From a virus, in the IMG/VR virus record IMGVR_UViG_3300046514_000307, positions 1 to 34,431 of that record: 34,431 bases of DNA; one strand, given 5' to 3'. Below the pieces are notes generated by a model that worked only from the letters and a program-made list of their open reading frames with translations, made no database searches and was not told the origin of the DNA. Positions 1 through 5,934 of the stretch are shown in pieces. Every line of letters starts with the position of its first letter. Positions within the stretch are counted from its first letter, which is position 1. The position numbers were made by a program, and so were the translations under genes.

Positions 1-733
1 TTTCCCTGCCGTAGGTGTCAATCTGGTGCTGCGCCCAGGCCTTGTCAATGCGCGGGCTGCGCATCGGGTCATCGGGATCGCCGGTCACTTTGATCACGTG
101 CCATTGATGCGCGAGGACGGTGGCCGCGGCGTAAAGCATGCCCTCAAGGCTCACCGGGTTGCCGGCTTGCAGAATCTTCCCGAAGAGGCAGTTACTCAGG
201 GCCTGCTCGGCGGCTCGTAACACGGTGGCCGGGATCGCACCCGATTCGTCAATGACCGAGAGCACGTATTTGCTATGCAGGCCGGAGAGTGTCTTGCCCT
301 GTTCCTCCGGGGTGGCGGATTTGGGCCAACTGCGCGCGGCGAAGAACCATGTTTCCGGGTGGTCATTCGCAAAGACGCGGGTCTTCGTCCACGTAAACGC
401 CGCACTGAGAAACGGACTGCGGGTCTGCCACTTGGAGAGCTCGGGCCAGAGATTGTTATCGAGGTTGTCGCCGGTAATGGATACCGCGGCGCCTTTGGGG
501 TGTTCGCCCCGGTCAGCGTAGCAGGTGAGGAAGTTCCAGATACACCAGGCGAGGAGGGCGGTTTTGCCGGGGCCGGCGCAGGCTTGGAGGCTGATGCGCT
601 GGAGGTCTGGGACGGCAAAGACACGCAAGGCATCGGCTTGCCAGGCGTCGGGATCCACGCTGAATTGGTCCCTGACAAAACTGACAGGATCATCGCGCCA
701 GCGTTTGATGCGGGATTGGGCCTCAGTCAACAC
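1..733 (-). CDS. terL: Terminase large subunit (TerL), 3' part missing
   Basis: ATPase motor that packages DNA into the prohead and, through a C-terminal nuclease, cuts concatemers. Only the N-terminal 244 codons are inside the window; the gene runs off the left edge. The frame opens after a TGA (736-734) with GTG at 733, preceded by GGGAAG. Visible are WQADAL near residue 31 (a terminase adenine-motif-like region), a Walker A motif CAGPGKT at 52-58, and a Walker B strand VLSVIDES at 157-164 with D162/E163 as the acidic pair. FFAARSWPKS and the following EEQGKTLSGLHSKYV are also typical of terminase ATPases. The nuclease domain lies outside. The start overlaps the end of the preceding gene by 11 nt. 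Identification is confident from motif order and from the terminase small subunit candidate about 0.9 kb upstream. Confidence 0.9.
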   Translation of the reverse strand, partial: MLTEAQSRIKRWRDDPVSFVRDQFSVDPDAWQADALRVFAVPDLQRISLQACAGPGKTALLAWCIWNFLTCYADRGEHPKGAAVSITGDNLDNNLWPELSKWQTRSPFLSAAFTWTKTRVFANDHPETWFFAARSWPKSATPEEQGKTLSGLHSKYVLSVIDESGAIPATVLRAAEQALSNCLFGKILQAGNPVSLEGMLYAAATVLAHQWHVIKVTGDPDDPMRSPRIDKAWAQHQIDTYGRE

Positions 734-947
734 TCACTTCCCAAAACCTGGCGCCGACAATACGAGAGGGCGGACAGTGTAGCTTCGTCGCAAGGTATTC
801 CGCTTGCGTCACTTCGCGCAAATAGACAATCGGCACATTGTGATAGGTCTGTCCATCCGGTCGATCCCAACTCACGAGTTCACGTTCACCGATAACATGC
901 GATTCCCAATCTGCGACGATTTCACTCATTTGTTGGGCCTCAGTCAC
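723..947 (-). CDS. Hypothetical protein, 74 aa
   Basis: I do not recognise this protein. It is acidic to neutral, with an amphipathic N-terminal segment (MTEAQQMSEIVADWESHV) followed by a stretch that looks like beta strands (TYHNVPIVYLREVTQ). No membrane segment or metal-binding cluster is visible. Its ATG overlaps the stop of the upstream 80-residue gene (ATGA) and its 3' end overlaps the GTG start of terL, so it is translationally coupled into the packaging operon. A small terminase-adjacent accessory role is possible but unsupported by any motif. Confidence 0.6.
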   Translation of the reverse strand: MTEAQQMSEIVADWESHVIGERELVSWDRPDGQTYHNVPIVYLREVTQAEYLATKLHCPPSRIVGARFWEVSVD

Positions 948-1186
948 TGCATGAGGTAAGGGCTGGGATTCGGGTAGGGCTGGGCATGCACGACGGCGCG
1001 GGCGAGGTCCACGAGCCCATACACGAGCGACTCTTCATGGTTCTCGGCCCAGGCCTCCCGACGCCGGAGGGCTTCGGCATGCTCCTCACGATAGGCATCG
1101 AGCGCCACCACCGCCTCGCGTAAATCTGCGAGACTCGCCGGTGGACGATCCGCATTTTCCTTCAGCAATTCGTTAATATCGACCAT
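944..1186 (-). CDS. Hypothetical helical protein, 80 aa
   Basis: Unrecognised. It is almost entirely charged alpha-helix (VDINELLKENADRPP, then LADLREAVVALDAYREEHAEALRRR), giving a likely helical hairpin or short coiled coil. The LREAVVALDA segment resembles LRQAVRALDA in the 65-residue gene at 2756-2953, and both contain a C-terminal helix of the LARA/AARA type, so the two may be distant paralogues; this is a by-eye comparison only. It overlaps the next gene by ATGA and lies between a 58-residue microprotein and the pre-terL gene. Confidence 0.6.
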   Translation of the reverse strand: MVDINELLKENADRPPASLADLREAVVALDAYREEHAEALRRREAWAENHEESLVYGLVDLARAVVHAQPYPNPSPYLMQ

Positions 1187-1189
1187 TGG

Positions 1190-1366
1190 CTAGTCCTCAA
1201 TCCATTCTGGTATGCACGGCAGCGCATCCTTCTCAAAACGGCAAATGTCACCATTACACTTAAACGCGAGTGAGGCTTCACGAGCCTGCTGGAGCGTCGA
1301 ATAAATACCGACGGGATAGTCTTCGTCAGCAGACTCGCCTCGGCGTATGAGGAGATATAGCGTCAC
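1190..1366 (-). CDS. Small hypothetical protein, 58 aa (GTG start)
   Basis: A short frame that opens just after the stop of the upstream 71-residue gene and fills what would otherwise be a 195-nt gap in an operon with no other gaps of that size. The only usable start is GTG at 1366, with GAGGGG about 10 nt upstream. The product begins MTLYLLIRRGE, contains YSTLQQAREASLAFK and ends WIED. The beta-then-helix pattern and two cysteines (KCNGDIC) look like a small folded alpha/beta domain. Function unknown; the coding call rests on gap filling, start context and sensible residue composition. Confidence 0.5.
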   Translation of the reverse strand: MTLYLLIRRGESADEDYPVGIYSTLQQAREASLAFKCNGDICRFEKDALPCIPEWIED

Positions 1367-1381
1367 GGGCTGTTTTCCCCT

Positions 1382-1597
1382 CTAGCCGATCCGCATCCAT
1401 GCGGATTTCAACTCGTCCAATTGCGCTTTCAACGACCGCAGGCAATCAAGGACGCCATGTTCAAACTCCACGATAGTCTCGCCATCGTCCGTCGTCCACG
1501 TATCGCCAATCTCTAATTCAGCCCCGCACCCCCGGCAGATACGAATCGTGCCATGCTCAGCATCATACCGTTGGACGAAGGGGATAGCCGTCGACAT
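1382..1597 (-). CDS. Small protein with CxxC motif, 71 aa
   Basis: Unrecognised small protein. RICRGCGAELEIGD (residues 19-32) gives a CxxC knuckle, with a third cysteine in LDCLRSLK near residue 52; a single metal site or a redox pair is possible. The second half is helical and coiled-coil-like (SLKAQLDELKSAW). It directly follows the terminase small subunit gene with a 4-nt gap. Ribosome-binding signal before the ATG is weak (GAAAGA), suggesting reinitiation after the upstream stop. Confidence 0.6.
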   Translation of the reverse strand: MSTAIPFVQRYDAEHGTIRICRGCGAELEIGDTWTTDDGETIVEFEHGVLDCLRSLKAQLDELKSAWMRIG

Positions 1598-1601
1598 ACG
1601 C

Positions 1602-2003
1602 TTAATCTTTCGGTTTGCTGCCCACCACGAGGTCCTCGAGGCTCACGGATAGCGTGACATCGTGCGTTTCCTTGGGCTTATCCAGTGCACGGTTCAACAG
1701 GTCCGTAAACGCCTGGACGCTCGGGTCTTTCTCCCAGACCTCGATGGTATCTTCGTCCTGATTCACAGCCTCGAGGGCGGTGACGCGTTCAAACTTGCCG
1801 CTCTTCTTGTCCCGATACACCAGATACTGCAAGCCTTTGGCATTGGCCACTTGCGAGGCGATGAGCTCTGGGAGATGTTCCGTGATGGCCTTGCGGACCA
1901 GTTCGCGGGCGGCTTCTTTGGCGAGGGTGGAGGGCCACTTCATCCCCTTGGGACGACCAGAGCCAGGACGCGGACCGCCGTGTTTACCGGGAGGGGTTTT
2001 CAT
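1602..2003 (-). CDS. terS: Putative terminase small subunit (TerS)
   Basis: Proposed DNA-recognition subunit of the packaging motor. The N-terminus is a basic, glycine-rich segment (KHGGPRPGSGRPKG) of the GGxRPGxGRPKG type often seen at the start of phage terminase small subunits and AT-hook-like proteins. A long helical region follows (AARELVRKAITEHLPELIASQVANAKG), then QAFTDLLNRALDKPKE, a motif common near the C-terminus of small-subunit homologues. I chose ATG at 2003 (133 aa); a GTG at 2036 in the same frame would add 11 residues and overlap the upstream gene. Neither start has a strong Shine-Dalgarno. TerL lies about 0.9 kb downstream, separated by four small genes rather than adjacent, which is unusual. 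Confidence 0.7.
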   Translation of the reverse strand: MKTPPGKHGGPRPGSGRPKGMKWPSTLAKEAARELVRKAITEHLPELIASQVANAKGLQYLVYRDKKSGKFERVTALEAVNQDEDTIEVWEKDPSVQAFTDLLNRALDKPKETHDVTLSVSLEDLVVGSKPKD

Positions 2004-2011
2004 GTTACCAA

Positions 2012-2031
2012 CTGTGGTTATTTCACCACAG
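2012..2031 (-). promoter_or_regulatory. 7-bp perfect dyad upstream of terS
   Basis: CTGTGGT and ACCACAG form perfect 7-bp inverted arms around a 6-nt centre, about 9 nt before the ATG at 2003. In mRNA this makes a compact hairpin just ahead of the terS start, overlapping the last codons of the upstream membrane-protein gene. It could be an operator or a translational control hairpin; there is no T-run, so a terminator is unlikely. Confidence 0.4.
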
Positions 2032-2232
2032 CTCACGACCCATTTCTATGAACATGCCGGCCACCAGAGCCAGGACGCCAGGGGCGAAGAGCAAGAACCA
2101 TGTCGGATGGGGCGGGTCAGGGGCGAGGAAAATAAAGACGAAGAAAAAGCCGACTAAGCAGGAGATCAGCCACATCAGGCCAAGAATAACGAGCCGAGAG
2201 GCCCAGCGAGGAGCGGTATGGTGGAGTTCCAA
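2023..2232 (-). CDS. Small two-TM membrane protein, 69 aa
   Basis: Two hydrophobic segments are obvious: LVILGLMWLISCLVGFFFVFIFL (about residues 14-36) and WFLLFAPGVLALVAGMFI (about 45-62), joined by a short proline-rich turn (APDPPHPT). This hairpin topology resembles small holins, but the gene sits next to terminase, not the lysis block, so I leave the function open. The frame starts with TTG at 2232, which has AAGGATG at a good distance upstream. Confidence 0.55.
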   Translation of the reverse strand: MELHHTAPRWASRLVILGLMWLISCLVGFFFVFIFLAPDPPHPTWFLLFAPGVLALVAGMFIEMGRELW

Positions 2233-2275
2233 TCTGCATCCTTCCCGGCGCGATGCCGTTGTCAGAGCCTACGTG

Positions 2276-2728
2276 CTAGTTAACCTGCACACCGGTGGGG
2301 ACGGCCGGGCTTAGGGCGACATGATCGAAAGGGCCCGACGTCGCACTCCAGGCCGTCACCGTCGTGGCACCATGGTTCCGGATGGCCACGGTAAACCCTG
2401 TGCCGAGGGGCACCGCGGCGAAAATGGCTGTGCTCGAGGCCCTGGGAATCTGGCATTGTTTGGTGCCATCCGCGGGATCATCGAGGCGAATATCGAGGGG
2501 ATTGACGGCCGGCGAGAGCGGGGCCAGGCGGGCCAAGCCGCAGGTGGTCGCACTCGCCAGGACGTTGGTCAGGGGCGCCACGGGGGTGCCGGTATTGGGC
2601 GCGATGCCGGCGGCGAAGACGGCCACATCGCGCGACACGATAGCTTCGGGCGTCTGCGCCAAGGCGCTCGAGGCGCACAGGAGGACCCCGATCACAACAA
2701 CATATTTCATTGCGGCCGAGTTTAGCAT
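2276..2728 (-). CDS. Secreted hypothetical protein with signal peptide, 150 aa
   Basis: Begins with a clear Sec signal peptide: MKYVVVIGVLLCASSALAQ, with an alanine-x-alanine cleavage site. The ATG at 2710 would give exactly this signal sequence; the upstream ATG at 2728 adds six residues. The mature part is beta-rich, with PLGTGFTVAIRNHGATTVTAW recalling other small phage surface proteins, and has two cysteines (TTCGLARL and KQCQIP) that could form a disulfide. No catalytic motif is visible. A periplasmic or secreted product encoded next to packaging genes is unusual. Confidence 0.65.
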   Translation of the reverse strand: MLNSAAMKYVVVIGVLLCASSALAQTPEAIVSRDVAVFAAGIAPNTGTPVAPLTNVLASATTCGLARLAPLSPAVNPLDIRLDDPADGTKQCQIPRASSTAIFAAVPLGTGFTVAIRNHGATTVTAWSATSGPFDHVALSPAVPTGVQVN

Positions 2729-2755
2729 TTTCTCATCGACAGATGGGCGACTGTC

Positions 2756-2953
2756 CTAAGACACAAGGGCACGAGCGGCCTCCACGACATCCCATTGGGG
2801 TTGGTCGAGCCAATGCGCGCGCGCCTCTCCACGATCAACTTCAGCCTGCAAGGCATCCAGCGCCCTGACCGCCTGACGGAGCGCGTCAAGTCGAACGCGA
2901 TTCACATATTCGCCTTCGGCTCGGTCAAATACATCTAATTTACGGTCAGTCAT
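2756..2953 (-). CDS. Hypothetical helical protein, 65 aa
   Basis: The start at 2953 (MTDRKLDVFDRAEGEY) is chosen because it overlaps the upstream stop as ATGA; longer frames add only low-complexity sequence. The product is charged and helical (LDALRQAVRALDALQAEVDRGEA), similar in style to the 80-residue gene at 944-1186. No metal-binding or membrane features. Function unknown. Confidence 0.6.
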   Translation of the reverse strand: MTDRKLDVFDRAEGEYVNRVRLDALRQAVRALDALQAEVDRGEARAHWLDQPQWDVVEAARALVS

Positions 2954-3315
2954 GGCTGGTCGTCCTCGGGAGGGAGCAGGGCGGGCGGATTCTGAGCCGA
3001 CTCGTCTGGAAATTGCATGATATGGGGTCCTGCGTGCCCAGATACCAACAGGCACGGATTCACGCCGATCATATAGTCGCAGAAGACGCCCGTGACCACG
3101 GTAGGGTCGGGCGGGTGCGCGTGCAGGAGCGCAGCTAGTTCGTTCGCCAACTGCTCAAGGCAATAGGCACGCGAGAGCACCAGGGCGCCTTGTGGATACT
3201 GAAAATCAATCTTCGGAGATCGTAGCACCTCCGCCCGCGCCCGTTCCTCGATTGCCGTCTGTCGCCATTTTGCGATCTGTCGTTCCAGTCCTACCCGGAG
3301 TCCGTCCGCGCTCAT
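2950..3315 (-). CDS. Hypothetical protein, 121 aa
   Basis: Unrecognised. The N-terminal half is helical and basic (VGLERQIAKWRQTAIEERARAEVL). A middle segment LEQLANELAALLHAH follows, and the C-terminal half has three cysteines or histidines in FCDYMIG, PCLLVSGHAGPH. The tail is proline-rich (PPALLPPEDDQP). It overlaps genes on both sides by ATGA, so it belongs to the dense small-gene operon read from the 4.9-kb promoter. Confidence 0.6.
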   Translation of the reverse strand: MSADGLRVGLERQIAKWRQTAIEERARAEVLRSPKIDFQYPQGALVLSRAYCLEQLANELAALLHAHPPDPTVVTGVFCDYMIGVNPCLLVSGHAGPHIMQFPDESAQNPPALLPPEDDQP

Positions 3316-3488
3316 GGCTGCCTCCGCAGATTCTCAGCAATCACGGTATGCAAATGACGCATCGCACCCCACTGAATCAACTGCTCCGTCGTGACCGTTG
3401 GTTTTGGGTCAGGCACGGGAAAGAAACAGCCGCAGCGCAGGGCATAGAGCGTGGCTTCGGCAATCGCCTGGGCTTGTGCGTTCGTCAT
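3312..3488 (-). CDS. Small hypothetical protein, 58 aa
   Basis: Fills a gap of about 170 nt exactly, with ATGA overlaps at both ends: its ATG overlaps the stop of the 213-residue gene and its TGA overlaps the ATG of the 121-residue gene. The product is MTNAQAQAIAEATLYALR, then CGCFFPVPDPKP and a C-terminal helix (EQLIQWGAMRHLHTVIAENL). The perfect double overlap makes it a convincing gene despite its size. Function unknown; the CGC pair might bind metal. Confidence 0.6.
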   Translation of the reverse strand: MTNAQAQAIAEATLYALRCGCFFPVPDPKPTVTTEQLIQWGAMRHLHTVIAENLRRQP

Positions 3489-4126
3489 GGCTGCACCGGA
3501 GGATCAGGGAGTGGCATCCGACGAGCAATAGCCTGTGACGTGCAGGCGTAGAACGCGACCATCACCGTCGTCAGCTTCGTCACGAGGTTATCGTCAGCAG
3601 CTTCCGGCGCGTCAGGCCGCAGCCACTCTGACGCAAAGCCACGAGCCAAGCTCTGCACCAGATGCGGATCGTGCGGTCGGGGCGTCGGCGGGTCCCCCTC
3701 GGTGTCCGCGACTGGTGTGGCCAGTTCCTTCGGCAGTTCACCCCAAGCCTGCGTAAACGCATACGCAGCATCCTTGCCGTGCTCGTAGGCCACTATATCC
3801 TCCGCGCGGGCTAGCACCCATTCCAACTCTGCAATCTTTTGGCTGGTCTGTCGGTCCCCCTCGGTGTCCGATTTCAGAATCCCGAGCACATCAGCCGCAC
3901 TCGGCAATGTCGTGTCATCCTCCGGTCGGTCCCCCTCGGTGTCCGCGATTTTGCTCTGATGCATCGGATAACCCATAGACCTCATCTCTTGAACGACGTC
4001 GGCTGGCTCCTGTCGGTCCCCCTCGGTGTCCAGCACGGCCAGCATGTCAGACCTTTTCACCCATGCATCCCCGGCAAAGAAAGATACGGCGAGCTCTCGG
4101 AGTCGTCGGGTGCGCTCGTCAGTCAT
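3485..4126 (-). CDS. Hypothetical protein with four DTEGDR repeats, 213 aa
   Basis: Starts MTDERTRRLREL, closely matching the start of the 130-residue gene at 4975-5367 (RTRRLREL, then AVLDTEGDR), so the two are paralogues at their N-termini. DTEGDR or DTEGD occurs four times, near residues 33, 62, 87 and 141, splitting the protein into dissimilar segments (for example QKIAELEWVLARAEDIVAYE is helical). The repeat is almost identical at DNA level (see repeat entry). No known domain. Between genes with ATGA overlaps on both sides. The segments could be independent small modules tethered by the repeat, but this is inference. Confidence 0.65.
   Translation of the reverse strand: MTDERTRRLRELAVSFFAGDAWVKRSDMLAVLDTEGDRQEPADVVQEMRSMGYPMHQSKIADTEGDRPEDDTTLPSAADVLGILKSDTEGDRQTSQKIAELEWVLARAEDIVAYEHGKDAAYAFTQAWGELPKELATPVADTEGDPPTPRPHDPHLVQSLARGFASEWLRPDAPEAADDNLVTKLTTVMVAFYACTSQAIARRMPLPDPPVQP
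3691..4031 (-). repeat. Four copies of a 17-20 bp in-frame repeat
   Basis: The plus-strand core GGTCCCCCTCGGTGTCC is identical at 3691-3707, 3853-3869, 3928-3944 and 4015-4031. Three of the four also share the preceding GTC, giving 20 identical bases. Spacing is irregular (162, 75 and 87 bases) but always a multiple of three, and all copies encode DTEGD(R). Identity at wobble positions suggests recent DNA-level copying rather than protein-level convergence. Confidence 0.85.
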
Positions 4127-4413
4127 GGCTGTTCAATCCACTGCTTCCAAAGGTTCAACGTCACGGAGCGCACGGACAGCCCTCGTTTTTTCACCTTGGC
4201 CTTCAGGGCGTCCGCGAGCATCGGCGGCACGCGGTCGATGTCAATCTTGATTCTCCTCTCGGTGCGCGGGGTGAAGTCGCGGCTGTAGCCTCGCTTGGTC
4301 ATAGCCGAGATATTAGGGCATTGCGCGAGGATGGCTTTCTCGGAAATTGAGGCCAAACACCGATCGCATTGACCCGCTCGCTGCCCAATAGCATGCGAGG
4401 CATGCACAATCAC
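4123..4413 (-). CDS. Putative ribbon-helix-helix-like DNA-binding protein, 96 aa
   Basis: I place the start at GTG 4413 because GGAGGATCA sits just upstream and the GTG overlaps the previous stop (GTGA). The N-terminal third carries CDRC and a later cysteine (AQC), a possible metal knuckle. The C-terminal 55 residues read RRIKIDIDRVPPMLADALKAKVKKRG, then LSVRSVTLNLWKQWIE: a basic beta strand followed by two helices, the pattern of Arc/CopG-type ribbon-helix-helix repressors. An ATG at 4302 would encode this domain alone. It lies second in the operon behind the dual-operator promoter at 4.93-4.97 kb, so autoregulation is an attractive inference. Confidence 0.5.
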   Translation of the reverse strand: MIVHASHAIGQRAGQCDRCLASISEKAILAQCPNISAMTKRGYSRDFTPRTERRIKIDIDRVPPMLADALKAKVKKRGLSVRSVTLNLWKQWIEQP

Positions 4414-4925
4414 GACTGATCCTCCGGGCACTGTGACGCCTCGCAGCGCCCGAAAACGAGTGCCTCGCCGCCTGAGCCTATCCACCGCAGCGCCGACATC
4501 GACGCGGGCCAATGCTCAGGCTTGCGGTTGAGGCATCGAGCCGACGGCTGCATCGGTTCGATGTTGAGGGCATTGGCTGAACGATGGAGGAAGGCCGGAA
4601 CGACACGCGATCCACACGTCTCGCTGCGCTCGTTCCAGGACTGTTGAATGCCGGCAAGCGCCTGCCCTGCGCCGTCCGGACTATTGGGAACACCGGGCAG
4701 CCCCTTCGTGGTGTCGGGAATCCGGGAGAACCGCTCAAGGCGGCCTCCCTTTGAGAGCGCGTTGAGAGAGGCCTGACGATAGGCCTCTTCGTAGAGATCG
4801 GAACGGAGGCCCGAACGGACCTCGATCCGACCGGAGCCGGCCCAATTGCCGGCCTGATCCGTGAGGGTGAGAATGGCGGCCCGTTGGCCGCTTAGAAACT
4901 CGATGGTGCCGTAAAACTTAAGCAT
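4410..4925 (-). CDS. Hypothetical protein from a leaderless mRNA, 171 aa
   Basis: The start at 4925 (MLKFYGTIEFLSGQRAAIL) is set by the promoter: the -10 box ends 6 nt before this ATG, so the message should begin at or next to the start codon, and no Shine-Dalgarno exists. A longer frame from 4982 would read through the promoter. The first 80 residues look like an alpha/beta fold (AAILTLTDQAGNWAGSGRIEV, DLYEEAYRQASLNAL). The remainder is less structured, with scattered cysteines and tryptophans (PEHWPASMSALRW). The 3' end contains the ribosome-binding site of the next gene. Function unknown; as the first gene behind a controlled promoter it could be an early regulator. Confidence 0.5.
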   Translation of the reverse strand: MLKFYGTIEFLSGQRAAILTLTDQAGNWAGSGRIEVRSGLRSDLYEEAYRQASLNALSKGGRLERFSRIPDTTKGLPGVPNSPDGAGQALAGIQQSWNERSETCGSRVVPAFLHRSANALNIEPMQPSARCLNRKPEHWPASMSALRWIGSGGEALVFGRCEASQCPEDQS

Positions 4926-4931
4926 GAAAGG

Positions 4932-4960
4932 ATTATACACAATACCTGTATTGATGTCAA
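4932..4960 (-). promoter_or_regulatory. Consensus sigma70 promoter (leaderless)
   Basis: On the minus strand TTGACA (4960-4955), a 17-nt spacer, and TATAAT (4937-4932): a perfect match to the bacterial sigma70 consensus in both hexamers and spacing. The ATG of the 171-residue gene begins 6 nt after the -10 box, which places the transcription start at about the A of the ATG. It directs leftward transcription through the small-gene and terminase operon. Confidence 0.85.
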
Positions 4961-4973
4961 GTATACCGGTATT
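4941..4973. promoter_or_regulatory. Twin operator-like palindromes
   Basis: AATACCTGTATT (4941-4952) lies in the promoter spacer and TATACCGGTATT (4962-4973) abuts the -35 box upstream. Both fit the dyad AATAC-N2-GTATT, the second with one arm mismatch. Their centres are 21 bp apart, two helical turns, so two bound dimers would lie on the same DNA face and cover the -35 element. This is the layout of a repressor-controlled promoter. Confidence 0.7.
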
Positions 4974-4974
4974 C

Positions 4975-5367
4975 CTAATCATTCTTCGTATCTTGCGGGA
5001 GGACGGTTCGTTGTAGTCCTTCGTTTACAAACGCCCGTAATCGCGTCAAGCTTGGCCCCTGCGGCAGCGCATCGAGCAAATCGGCGCGTAGCAATACCGC
5101 CACATCCGCGCGAACTACGTTCTTTCGAGATTCTGCTTGTAACCACTGGCAACCATCCTCGGCGCACGATGGATTGAGGTATTTCGCGGCTCGCATGTTG
5201 GCTAACGGATCTGGCCGTCGGTCCCCCTCGGTGTCCAGCACGGCCGCGAGTTCGTCAGCGCAGTAGCCATAAATCCGCAATTCAGCCTCATCGTTGCTGC
5301 GAGCGTAGCCGCGCCAAGTTTCCAGTAGCTCTCGGAGTCGTCGTGTGCGGCGATCCTCGGTGGTCAT
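4975..5367 (-). CDS. Hypothetical protein with one DTEGDR repeat, 130 aa
   Basis: Paralogue of the 213-residue gene over its N-terminus: MTTEDRRTRRLRELLETW, then ADELAAVLDTEGDRR. The latter half (YLNPSCAEDGCQWLQAE, RADVAVLLRADLLDAL, LTRLRAFVNEGL) is mostly helical, with a Cys pair. Start ATG overlaps the preceding TGA (ATGA). Its stop is immediately followed by the twin operators and promoter of the next transcription unit. No known family. Confidence 0.6.
   Translation of the reverse strand: MTTEDRRTRRLRELLETWRGYARSNDEAELRIYGYCADELAAVLDTEGDRRPDPLANMRAAKYLNPSCAEDGCQWLQAESRKNVVRADVAVLLRADLLDALPQGPSLTRLRAFVNEGLQRTVLPQDTKND
5220..5236 (-). repeat. Fifth copy of the in-frame DTEGDR repeat
   Basis: The same 17-bp core as in the gene at 3485-4126, here 1.2 kb away and again in the DTEGDR frame; the 20-bp extended form (with preceding GTC) is complete. 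The next nine bases (AGCACGGCC) also match the copy at 4015, consistent with gene duplication of that particular copy. Confidence 0.8.
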
Positions 5368-5486
5368 GGTTGCGCCTCAAAATCAAGCCGTAACTGCCCC
5401 TCACACTGCGGACAACCTTTGCTCGTCCCAATCGGTGGCTTGAAATGGTCCAGCCACGGCACGCCGTAGTAGCACGTCAGCGTCAC
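5364..5486 (-). CDS. Microprotein with CPQC motif, 40 aa
   Basis: GTG at 5486 overlaps the preceding stop (GTGA) and has a GGGGG ribosome-binding run upstream. The product (MTLTCYYGVPWLDHF, then KGCPQCEGQLRLDFEAQP) has a C-terminal CPxC knuckle and one more cysteine, suggesting half of a zinc ribbon. Its stop overlaps the ATG of the next gene. A longer in-frame reading of 88 residues exists but would duplicate the coding strand of the 37-residue gene in another frame, so I prefer the short form. Confidence 0.45.
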   Translation of the reverse strand: MTLTCYYGVPWLDHFKPPIGTSKGCPQCEGQLRLDFEAQP

Positions 5487-5596
5487 AGGAACCCCCGATA
5501 CCAGGCACGTAGACACGGCAAACAGAAATAGGTCGCCCCGTCTGGGCCGTGCGTGACCATCTTGCCCGTCTGCTGGCACACAGCGCAGGCCGTCAT
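5483..5596 (-). CDS. Zinc-ribbon microprotein, 37 aa
   Basis: MTACAVCQQTGKMVTHG, then YFCLPCLRAWYRGFL: two CxxC knuckles (residues 4-7 and 25-28) with a beta-hairpin-like spacing of 17 residues, a classic small zinc ribbon. The ATG overlaps the upstream nuclease stop (ATGA) and the stop overlaps the next gene's GTG. Paired CxxC motifs and exact coupling on both sides support it. Probably a nucleic-acid or protein-binding accessory. Confidence 0.55.
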   Translation of the reverse strand: MTACAVCQQTGKMVTHGPDGATYFCLPCLRAWYRGFL

Positions 5597-5934
5597 AACA
5601 ACAGCACCTTGAGCGTCTCCAGACAATCACCCTTCGCCAGTTGGGCCGGTGTATAAATCAGCACCCGGAACCCCGCCAATTGGAGCAGGTTATTCCGCTC
5701 ATAATCGCGCAAGAGACCCGTCCCGCTCGAGTGCCCGCCTTTCGTCCAGATGCCCCCATTGCGTTCCACGACAAGCCGGGCCTCCCGAAAGAAATAATCC
5801 ACCCGAAACTTGCGCCCCGGCACCAAGCCCTCGACTTCCACCTCCGGCCGCGGTAAGCCGTGCCGCATGCAGAGCTCGGGGAACGGATCAAATCGGACTC
5901 GATCGCGCGCCTTCGCCTGGCTGGTGGCGTTCAC
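5593..5934 (-). CDS. PD-(D/E)XK nuclease, DUF559/Vsr-like, 113 aa
   Basis: Small endonuclease of the restriction-endonuclease fold. HGLPRPEVEVEGLVPGRKFRVDYFF followed by ARLVVERNGGIW is the signature of the phage family usually written FDFAW...AVEIDGG: the aspartate at about residue 46 and glutamate at about residue 57 would be catalytic. HSSGTGLLRDYERNNLLQLAGFRVLIYTP is the conserved second half. The usual acidic/Asp-Gly after the glutamate is here ERNGG, a mild deviation. Homologues act as nicking or repair-like nucleases and often lie in phage replication-recombination blocks, as here. Start GTG at 5934 overlaps the upstream stop. Confidence 0.8.
   Translation of the reverse strand: MNATSQAKARDRVRFDPFPELCMRHGLPRPEVEVEGLVPGRKFRVDYFFREARLVVERNGGIWTKGGHSSGTGLLRDYERNNLLQLAGFRVLIYTPAQLAKGDCLETLKVLLL

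Noticed and set aside
196-693. 165-residue minus-strand frame
   Set aside because: It is in a different frame of the same strand as terL, Ser/Pro-rich, with no motifs; the terL frame has Walker A and B motifs.
275-895. 206-residue plus-strand frame over terL
   Set aside because: Antisense to the terminase gene, which has clear motifs; Gly/Arg-rich with no recognisable domain.
3691-4031. Possible CRISPR array
   Set aside because: Repeats are only 17-20 bp, spacing is irregular (75-162 bp) and always codon-multiple, all copies are inside one reading frame, and no cas genes are present.
4410-4982. 190-residue form of the gene behind the 4.9-kb promoter
   Set aside because: The longer start would place coding sequence across the operators and promoter, upstream of the predicted transcription start.
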